Shown one piece after another: positions 57,730 through 64,000 of a stretch of DNA of 64,000 nucleotides. This DNA is from Roseitalea sp. MMSF_3546 (GTDB lineage Bacteria; Pseudomonadota; Alphaproteobacteria; Rhizobiales; Rhizobiaceae), in the NCBI RefSeq assembly GCF_030732865.1, contig NZ_JASHKB010000002.1, positions 186,001-250,000 on the forward strand, read 5' to 3'. The position numbers and the translations under genes were made by a program. How positions within the stretch are numbered: the stretch's first letter is position 1; each line of letters starts with the position of its first letter. The notes beneath the pieces are model-generated. The model did no database searches, had not been told where the DNA came from, and was given only the letters and a program-made list of their open reading frames with translations.

Positions 57730-59181
57730 ATGCAGTTTTCCGACCTGGCGCACATTGTCGACACACCCGCCGCCGCGCTGCCCGCCGGCGCGTTCTCTGG
57801 CGTGGGCGCCGATTCGCGGACCATCGGGCCGGGCGAACTCTTCGTCGCGGTCAGCGGGGCCAGGCATGACGGCACGGCCTTTGCCGGCGAGGCCGTCGCG
57901 CGCGGGGCGAGCGCGGTGCTGTGCGCGCCCGATGCCGACATCGCCGTCGACGTGCCGGTCATCCGGGCCGGCGACCCGCGCCGGGCGCTGGCACTGGTCG
58001 CCGCCGCGCTGGCCGGCCGCCAGCCCGAAACCATCGTCGCGGTGACCGGCACCGCCGGCAAGACCTCGGTCGCCGCCTTCACCCGCCAGATCTTCGACCA
58101 TGCCGGGCTGAACGCCGCCTCGATCGGCACGACCGGTGTCGTCGCGCCCGCCAAGACCATCGAGGGCGCGCTGACCACGCCCGATCCGGTGCATTTGCAC
58201 GCCATTCTGGCCGACCTGGCGGCAAGCGGCGTCACCCATGCGGCGATGGAGGCCTCCAGCCACGGCATCGAACAGCGCCGGCTCGACGGCGTGCGGCTGG
58301 CCGCGACGGCCTTCACCAATCTGGGCCGCGACCACCTCGACTACCATCGCGACATGCAGGCCTATTTCGCCGCCAAGATGCGCCTGTTCGACACGCTGGC
58401 GCAAAGCGGCTCCCCGGCGGTGATCTTCGCCGACGATCGCTGGTCGCAGCGGGCGGTGGCGGCGGCGCGCGGGGCCGGGCTCGAGATCGGCACGGTCGGC
58501 CGGGGCGGGGAGTTCATCTGCCTCAAGCGGCTCGAGCACGAACGCCACCGGCAGGTCGCCGAACTCGTCCATGACGGCCGGACCCATCGCATCGTGCTGC
58601 CGCTCGCCGGCGATTTCCAGATCGCCAATGCGCTGGTCTCGGCCGGGCTGGCGATCTCGGTGGGCGTGGCGCCCGAAATCGCGTTCGGCGCGCTCGAGGA
58701 GCTGAGGGGCGCGCCGGGCCGGCTCGAACTGGTCGGCACCACCGCCCAGGGCGCGGTGGTCTATGTCGACTACGCGCACAAGCCCGAGGCGCTCGAACAG
58801 GTGCTCGGCGCGGTGCGACCGTTCACGACGGGCAGGATCGCGGTGGTCTTCGGCTGCGGTGGCGACCGCGATCCGGGCAAGCGGCCGATCATGGGCGAAA
58901 TCGCCCACAGGCTCGCCGACATCGTCTATGTCACCGATGACAATCCGCGCTCGGAAGATGCGGCCGAAATCCGCGCGGCGATCATGGCGGCGGCGCCCGA
59001 TGCCATCGAGATCGGCGACCGGCGCGCGGCCATCCGGGCGGCGATCGGCGCGCTTTCGGCCGGCGACACGCTGGTGATCGCCGGCAAGGGACACGAGACC
59101 GGACAGACCACGGGCGCGGCGACGCGACCGTTCTCGGACCATGACGAGGCGCGCGCGGCGCTCGCCGAGGTTGCCGCATGA
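57730..59181 (+). CDS. murE: UDP-MurNAc-tripeptide synthetase
   Basis: MurE adds meso-diaminopimelate to UDP-MurNAc-L-Ala-D-Glu. The 483-residue ligase has the Mur N-terminal domain ([14 protein letters not shown]), the ATP-binding [30 protein letters not shown], and the C-terminal DNPRSEDA motif that selects diaminopimelate rather than lysine. ATG 57730 (MQFSDLA) is taken as start; a TTG at 57694 has a better-placed AAGGAG nearby but no family support. The stop overlaps murF by four bases. Confidence 0.95.
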   Translation: MQFSDLAHIVDTPAAALPAGAFSGVGADSRTIGPGELFVAVSGARHDGTAFAGEAVARGASAVLCAPDADIAVDVPVIRAGDPRRALALVAAALAGRQPETIVAVTGTAGKTSVAAFTRQIFDHAGLNAASIGTTGVVAPAKTIEGALTTPDPVHLHAILADLAASGVTHAAMEASSHGIEQRRLDGVRLAATAFTNLGRDHLDYHRDMQAYFAAKMRLFDTLAQSGSPAVIFADDRWSQRAVAAARGAGLEIGTVGRGGEFICLKRLEHERHRQVAELVHDGRTHRIVLPLAGDFQIANALVSAGLAISVGVAPEIAFGALEELRGAPGRLELVGTTAQGAVVYVDYAHKPEALEQVLGAVRPFTTGRIAVVFGCGGDRDPGKRPIMGEIAHRLADIVYVTDDNPRSEDAAEIRAAIMAAAPDAIEIGDRRAAIRAAIGALSAGDTLVIAGKGHETGQTTGAATRPFSDHDEARAALAEVAA

Positions 59182-60632
59182 GCCAGACGGGGATCGGCAC
59201 GGCAACGGCATCGGCGCCGCTGTGGACCGGCGCGGCGATGGCCGAGGCGATGGATGCGCGGCCGGTGCATGGCCTGCCCGAGGCGGTGACCGGCATTTCC
59301 ATCGACACCCGCTCGCTGCAGCCGGGCGATGCGTTCTTCGCCATTGCGGGCGATACGCGCGACGGACACCAGTTCGCCTCCAAGGCCGTGGCGGCGGGCG
59401 CTTCGTGCCTTGTCGTGCAGGAGGGCAAGCTCGCCGCGCTCGGCCGGCAGACGCTGCCGCTGCTGGTGGTGCCCGACGTGCTGGAGGCGCTGCGCATGCT
59501 GGGCAGGGCGGCGCGGGCGCGCACCAAGGCCAAGGTCGTCGCGGTGACCGGATCGGCCGGCAAGACGACCACGAAGGAAGCGCTGCGCCATGTTCTGGAG
59601 CGTTGCGGCCGGGTGCACGCCTCGGTCAAGTCCTACAACAATCACTGGGGCGTGCCCCTGACGCTCGCCCGCATGCCCGCCGACACCGAATATGCGGTCT
59701 TCGAGATCGGCATGAGCCATGCCGGCGAGATCACGCCGCTGGTTCGGCAGGTGCGTCCGCATATCGGCATGGTCACGCTGATCGCGGCAGCGCATCTGGG
59801 CAATTTCAGGAATCTCGACGGCATCGCCCACGCCAAGGCGGAAATCTTCTCGGGTGTCGTCCGGGGCGGCACCGCGCTGATCAATCGCGACGACAAGCGC
59901 TTCAAGCTGCTCGCCGAACTGGCCGGCAAGGCGGGCGTGAACACGATCATCGGCTATGGCACCAGCCAGCGCGCCGACGCCCAGCTTCTGAACGCCAAGT
60001 ACCTGGCCGACTGTTCGTGCGTGACGGCCAGGGTGTTCGGCGAGGAACTGGCCTTCAAGGTCGGCCTTCCGGGCCGTCACGTCGTCCACAACATGCTCGG
60101 CGTGCTCGCGGTGGCGCACCTTGTCGGCGCCGACATCACCCGGGTCGCGCACGCGCTGGCCGACCTGCCGGCGCCGGACGGGCGCGGCAAGCGCCTGACG
60201 ATGAAGGCGGGGGCGGGCACCTTCACGCTCATCGACGAGAGCTACAACGCCAATCCGGCCTCGGTGGAAGCGGCGCTGGATCTGGTCGCCACGCTCGTCT
60301 CCGGCGGGCATGGCCGCCGCATCGCGGTGCTCGGCGACATGCTCGAACTGGGCAGCCATTCACGGAAGCTGCACGAGAACCTCGCCGCGCCGGTCGCCAA
60401 GGCGGGCCTGGACAAGCTCTATCTGGCCGGTCCCGAAATGGCCGCCCTGGCCGAAAAGCTGGGCGAGGCGCCATTGGAGGTCATCCATCACCACAGTGTC
60501 GACACGCTTGGCGAGCAACTGGCCGAGGATGTGCGCGCCGACGATGTCGTCATGATCAAGTCGTCCAACGGAATGGGCTTTTCCCGGCTCGTCAGCCTGT
60601 TTGAACGAGCCGATGCGCCCGATGCCGGCTGA
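59178..60632 (+). CDS. murF: UDP-MurNAc-tripeptide D-alanyl-D-alanine ligase
   Basis: MurF adds D-Ala-D-Ala to complete the cytoplasmic peptidoglycan precursor. The 484-residue protein has [18 protein letters not shown] motif [43 protein letters not shown], and the C-terminal [16 protein letters not shown]. The ATG overlaps the murE stop (ATGA). It is followed by mraY after 32 bases. Confidence 0.95.
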   Translation: MSQTGIGTATASAPLWTGAAMAEAMDARPVHGLPEAVTGISIDTRSLQPGDAFFAIAGDTRDGHQFASKAVAAGASCLVVQEGKLAALGRQTLPLLVVPDVLEALRMLGRAARARTKAKVVAVTGSAGKTTTKEALRHVLERCGRVHASVKSYNNHWGVPLTLARMPADTEYAVFEIGMSHAGEITPLVRQVRPHIGMVTLIAAAHLGNFRNLDGIAHAKAEIFSGVVRGGTALINRDDKRFKLLAELAGKAGVNTIIGYGTSQRADAQLLNAKYLADCSCVTARVFGEELAFKVGLPGRHVVHNMLGVLAVAHLVGADITRVAHALADLPAPDGRGKRLTMKAGAGTFTLIDESYNANPASVEAALDLVATLVSGGHGRRIAVLGDMLELGSHSRKLHENLAAPVAKAGLDKLYLAGPEMAALAEKLGEAPLEVIHHHSVDTLGEQLAEDVRADDVVMIKSSNGMGFSRLVSLFERADAPDAG

Positions 60633-60664
60633 ATGCGGGTCGGGCGGACAGGGAAAGGACAGGA

Positions 60665-61747
60665 ATGCTCTTTTGGTTGACCGAGTTCTCGGACCAGTTC
60701 CAGATACTCAATCTGTTCCGCTACATCACCTTCCGGACCGGCGGGGCGCTGCTGACATCGGCCTTCATCGTGTTCCTGTTCGGCCCGCGCATCATCTCGG
60801 TCCTGCGCCTGCGGCAGGGGCGCGGCCAGCCGATCCGCGCCGACGGGCCGCAGACCCATTTCAAGAAGGCCGGAACGCCGACCATGGGCGGTCTGATGAT
60901 CCTGACCGGCATCATCGGCGCGACGCTGTTGTGGGGGAATTTGGGCAATCCGTATGTCTGGGTCGTGATGGCGGTGACGCTCGGCTTCGGCGCGATCGGC
61001 TTTTACGACGACTACCTCAAGGTCACCAAGCAGACCGACAAGGGCTTTTCGGGCCGCTCGCGGCTGGCGCTGGAATTCCTGATCGCCAGCTTTGCCGCCT
61101 ACATGATCATGCGCGCCGGCAATGCGCCGTTCTCGTCGAGCCTGGCCTTTCCCTTCTTCAAGGACCTGCTGTTCAATCTGGGGGTCTTCTTCATCCCGTT
61201 CGCCGCCTTCGTCATCGTCAGCGCCGGCAATGCGGTGAACCTGACCGACGGACTCGACGGGCTCGCCATCGTGCCGATCATGATCGCGGCCGCCTCGTTC
61301 GGCGTGATCGCCTATCTTTCGGGAAACGCCATCTTCGCCGACTATCTGCAGATCCATTTCGTCCCCGGCACCGGCGATCTGGCGGTGATCCTGGGCGCGG
61401 TGATCGGGGCGGGCCTGGGCTTTTTGTGGTTCAACGCGCCGCCGGCGGCGATCTTCATGGGCGATACGGGTTCACTCGCCCTTGGCGGGCTGATCGGGGC
61501 GGTGGCCGTCGCCACCAAGCACGAGATCGTCATGATCATCATCGGCGGTCTGTTCGTGATCGAAGCGCTGTCGGTGATCATCCAGGTCGCCCATTACAAG
61601 GCGACCGGACGCCGGGTCTTCCTGATGGCGCCCATCCACCACCATTTCGAGAAGATGGGCTGGACCGAAAGCCAGGTGGTGATCCGGTTCTGGATCATCG
61701 CCGTCATTCTGGCGCTGATCGGCCTGTCCACATTGAAGTTGCGCTGA
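60665..61747 (+). CDS. mraY: phospho-N-acetylmuramoyl-pentapeptide-transferase
   Basis: MraY transfers phospho-MurNAc-pentapeptide to undecaprenyl phosphate, forming lipid I. The 360-residue protein has about ten membrane segments, [20 protein letters not shown] (catalytic Asp pair), [25 protein letters not shown], and APIHHHFE near the end, all family signatures. GGACAGGA lies upstream of the ATG. The following gene is murD, after 28 bases. Confidence 0.97.
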   Translation: MLFWLTEFSDQFQILNLFRYITFRTGGALLTSAFIVFLFGPRIISVLRLRQGRGQPIRADGPQTHFKKAGTPTMGGLMILTGIIGATLLWGNLGNPYVWVVMAVTLGFGAIGFYDDYLKVTKQTDKGFSGRSRLALEFLIASFAAYMIMRAGNAPFSSSLAFPFFKDLLFNLGVFFIPFAAFVIVSAGNAVNLTDGLDGLAIVPIMIAAASFGVIAYLSGNAIFADYLQIHFVPGTGDLAVILGAVIGAGLGFLWFNAPPAAIFMGDTGSLALGGLIGAVAVATKHEIVMIIIGGLFVIEALSVIIQVAHYKATGRRVFLMAPIHHHFEKMGWTESQVVIRFWIIAVILALIGLSTLKLR

Positions 61748-61775
61748 GTTCGACGGCGCTGAAAGGCAGTATTGC

Positions 61776-63578
61776 ATGATTTCCATTTCGACATTTTCCG
61801 GCCGCTCGGTGGCGCTGTTCGGCCTTGGCGGCTCGGGCCGGGTGACGGCGCGGGCGCTGGCGGCGGGCGGGGCGCAGGTCACAGCCTTCGACGACAACCC
61901 CGACAGCGTCGCCGCCGCGGCCGCCGAAGGGATCGGCACCGCCGATCTGCATGGGGCCGACTGGTCGGGCTTCGACGCGCTCGTGCTCGCGCCCGGCGTG
62001 CCGCTGACGCACCCCAAGCCGCACTGGACCGTCGACAAGGCCAGGGCCGAAAACGTGCCGATCATCGGCGATATCGACCTCTTCTGCCGCGAGCGGGCCA
62101 AGATCGCTCCGCACGCGCCGTTCGTCGCCGTCACGGGCACGAACGGCAAGTCGACGACAACGGCGCTGATCGCCCATATCCTCAGGCGTGCGGGCCGCGA
62201 CGTGCAGATGGGCGGCAATATCGGCGTGCCGGTGCTGGCGCTCGATCCGCCCGCCAAAGGCCGGATCCATGTGCTCGAATGCTCCTCCTTCCAGATCGAT
62301 CTTGCGCCCTCGCTCGATCCCACGGTCGGCATCCTGCTCAACATCTCGCCCGATCACCTCGATCGCCACGGCACGATGGAAAACTATGCCGGCATCAAGA
62401 AACGGCTTGTGACCGGTGCCCGCAAGGCGGTGATCGGCGTCGACGATGTGTGGTGCCGCACCGCCGCCGAGGAGGCCGAGGGCGCCGGCGTCAGCGTCGA
62501 GCGCATCAGCGCGATCGGCGACCGCCACGAGATCGACCTGACCAATGCCGCCGCGCTGCGCGGCGACCACAACCGGCAGAACGCGCTGGCGGCCGCCCAT
62601 GCCTGCCGCATGCTGGGGCTGGAGGAAGCCGATATCCAGGCCGGGCTCGAGGATTTCCCCGGCCTCGAGCATCGCATGCAGATCGTCGCCCGACGCGAGC
62701 GCGTGCTGTTCGTCAACGACTCCAAGGCGACCAACGCCAATGCGGCGGCCAAGGCGCTGTCGAGCTTTCGCGACATCCACTGGATTGCCGGCGGGCTGGC
62801 CAAGGAGGGCGGCATCGCCTCGCTGTCGCCGCTGTTCGGCCGTGTCGCCAAGGCGTATCTGATCGGCGAGGCCGCGCCTGCCTTCGCCGCAACGATCGGC
62901 GAGCGCCTGCCCTTCGAAATCTCGGCGAGCATCGATGTCGCCGTGCGCCGCGCCGCCGCCGATGCGGCGCAGGCCGAGGCCGACGAGCCCGTCGTGCTGC
63001 TGGCGCCGGCGGCGGCGAGCTTTGACCAGTTCGGCAATTTCGAGGAGCGCGGCCGGGCCTTCGTCGATGCAGTGGCGATCCTCGACGGGGTGGACGCGCC
63101 CATGGTGCCGGTCGATCCGGTTCCCGCCGATCCCGGGCAGCCGGCCGAAGCGCCCATCGTCGAGCACACGACCGATCCCGAGCCCGGCGAGGAAATCGTC
63201 GCCGAGGCCGCCGAGGCCGTCGAGGCCGCGGAGGTTGAAGCGGGCGACGCGCCCGCCGACGCGCAATCGGCGGCGCCCGTCGCGCCCGTGGCCGACATGG
63301 ACACTGCCGAAAGCGAGGCGGACCATCGCGAGGCGGCGGAAACGCCGGTGGACACGCAAGGCGGCACCGATGCGCACGAGGACGAGCCGGCGCCGCCGGT
63401 CGCGGCCGGCGATGACGACGATGTGCCGGCCCTGGAGGGGCTCGACGCCGACGACGAACTCGCCCGGCTGGCCGATGAACTCGAGCGCGCAAATGGCGGC
63501 GGCGAGCGCGTCCACGAGGCGGACGCCATGGGCCGGGACGAAACGCTCAGGGAGGATGAGGATGTACCGTCGCAGTGA
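61776..63578 (+). CDS. murD: UDP-MurNAc-L-Ala-D-Glu ligase with acidic C-terminal extension
   Basis: MurD adds D-glutamate to UDP-MurNAc-L-Ala. Residues 1 to about 445 form the normal enzyme: N-terminal [15 protein letters not shown] motif [49 protein letters not shown] and the usual end [19 protein letters not shown]. The protein then runs on for roughly 155 residues that are very rich in Glu, Asp, Ala and Pro, with no recognisable fold, to a total of 600 against the usual 440-470. The extension runs into the ftsW start. GC content and codon use stay like the rest. Confidence 0.95.
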   Translation: MISISTFSGRSVALFGLGGSGRVTARALAAGGAQVTAFDDNPDSVAAAAAEGIGTADLHGADWSGFDALVLAPGVPLTHPKPHWTVDKARAENVPIIGDIDLFCRERAKIAPHAPFVAVTGTNGKSTTTALIAHILRRAGRDVQMGGNIGVPVLALDPPAKGRIHVLECSSFQIDLAPSLDPTVGILLNISPDHLDRHGTMENYAGIKKRLVTGARKAVIGVDDVWCRTAAEEAEGAGVSVERISAIGDRHEIDLTNAAALRGDHNRQNALAAAHACRMLGLEEADIQAGLEDFPGLEHRMQIVARRERVLFVNDSKATNANAAAKALSSFRDIHWIAGGLAKEGGIASLSPLFGRVAKAYLIGEAAPAFAATIGERLPFEISASIDVAVRRAAADAAQAEADEPVVLLAPAAASFDQFGNFEERGRAFVDAVAILDGVDAPMVPVDPVPADPGQPAEAPIVEHTTDPEPGEEIVAEAAEAVEAAEVEAGDAPADAQSAAPVAPVADMDTAESEADHREAAETPVDTQGGTDAHEDEPAPPVAAGDDDDVPALEGLDADDELARLADELERANGGGERVHEADAMGRDETLREDEDVPSQ

Positions 63579-64000
63579 TCGCAGCGCGGTCGCCGACTGG
63601 TGGTGGACCGTCGACCGCTGGTTTCTGGCCGCCTTCGCCGTGCTGATCGGCTTCGGCATCGTTCTTTCGTTTGCCGCCAGCCCGGACGTCGCCGAGCGGA
63701 TCGGGCTCGACACCTTCCATTTCGTGGAGCGGCACGCCATCTTCGTGGTGCCGGCGATCGCGGTGATGATCGGCGTGTCGTTCCTCGATGACCGGCAGAT
63801 CCGGCGCATGGCGCTGATCGTGCTCGCCGGCTCGGTGGTGCTGATGCTGGCGGCGCTGTTCTTCGGCGTCGAAGTCAAGGGCTCGCGGCGCTGGGTGCGC
63901 ATTGCCGGCATCTCGGTGCAGCCATCGGAGTTCGCCAAGCCCGCCTTCGTGATCATCTGCGCCTGGCTGTTCGCCGAGCATCTGCGCCGGCCGGACATTC
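63562..64000 (+). CDS. ftsW: FtsW, 5' part only (cut by window end)
   Basis: FtsW is the SEDS glycosyltransferase that polymerises septal peptidoglycan with FtsI. About 146 codons are present. They show a short basic cytoplasmic start ([15 protein letters not shown]), three hydrophobic segments, and the family block [27 protein letters not shown] 63562 overlaps the end of murD by 17 bases and has GGAGG upstream. The gene continues beyond the window. Confidence 0.94.
   Translation, partial: MYRRSDRSAVADWWWTVDRWFLAAFAVLIGFGIVLSFAASPDVAERIGLDTFHFVERHAIFVVPAIAVMIGVSFLDDRQIRRMALIVLAGSVVLMLAALFFGVEVKGSRRWVRIAGISVQPSEFAKPAFVIICAWLFAEHLRRPDI

Noticed and set aside
55801-59211. A 1136-codon open frame on the minus strand
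   Set aside because: It lies antisense to ftsL, ftsI and murE, which have complete family motifs. Long antisense frames are a by-product of high GC at third positions; the translation is His/Arg/Asp-rich with no domain.

Overview
The window is a GC-rich bacterial chromosome segment that reads as an alphaproteobacterium of the order Hyphomicrobiales (Rhizobiales). The indicators are a BA14K-family protein, a second-type ClpS, UPF0262 and DUF2948 beside hisD and murA, a petP/petR-like MarR and response-regulator pair, and dispersed Rhizobiales-style palindromes. A glucosylglycerate-type locus hints at a salt- or osmotic-stress lifestyle, which is inference only. There is no rRNA, prophage, insertion sequence or CRISPR array. 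RNA genes are one tRNA-Thr(GGT) and the RNase P RNA.

Layout. 1-5.8 kb: end of a MaoC-like gene, a Gfo/Idh/MocA oxidoreductase with a convergent IclR regulator, rplY-pth, a chromate transporter, and a pseudoazurin gene interrupted by an in-frame TAG. 6-12 kb: prs, a lipoprotein, then a minus-strand set lgt-midA-pgeF-M24 creatinase-like protein, with ubiK divergent. 12.5-18 kb: ybjN-csaA, a petP-petR-histidine kinase operon, and divergent ilvE separated from petP by a perfect 35-bp inverted repeat, then an MBL-fold hydrolase. 18-30.9 kb: small envelope and stress genes (BA14K, clpS2, a Cys-containing secreted protein, entericidin, PRC-barrel, extensin-like, DUF1176, DUF1499), an HD phosphohydrolase, an aldose dehydrogenase and uvrB. 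uvrB carries five in-frame palindromic repeat insertions. 31-33 kb: an EAL protein and an aspartate aminotransferase.

33.4-45.6 kb is an accessory block. It holds an outer-membrane protein and a 750-bp gene-free gap, then a GH13_18 glucosidic phosphorylase, an alpha/beta hydrolase, a GpgS-like synthase and an MPGP/GpgP-like HAD phosphatase. A GT2 - methyltransferase - GtrA/GT-C fusion cassette and an enolase-like paralogue follow. The GH13_18, GpgS and GpgP set is consistent with making glucosylglycerate from 3-phosphoglycerate and recovering it by phosphorolysis.

45.7-64 kb is core: tRNA-Thr, murA-DUF2948-hisD-UPF0262, a second intact pseudoazurin, infA-maf-yacG, a Gfo/Idh protein, rnpB, and the division and cell-wall cluster mraZ-rsmH-ftsL-ftsI-murE-murF-mraY-murD-ftsW. 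The last gene is cut by the window end. MurD has a long acidic C-terminal extension. Several regulatory sites are readable: a TGGGN triple repeat before mraZ, a TTAA-N7-TTAA CtrA-type site before murA, an EcfG-type promoter before the entericidin gene, and an OmpR-type direct repeat before the BA14K gene.
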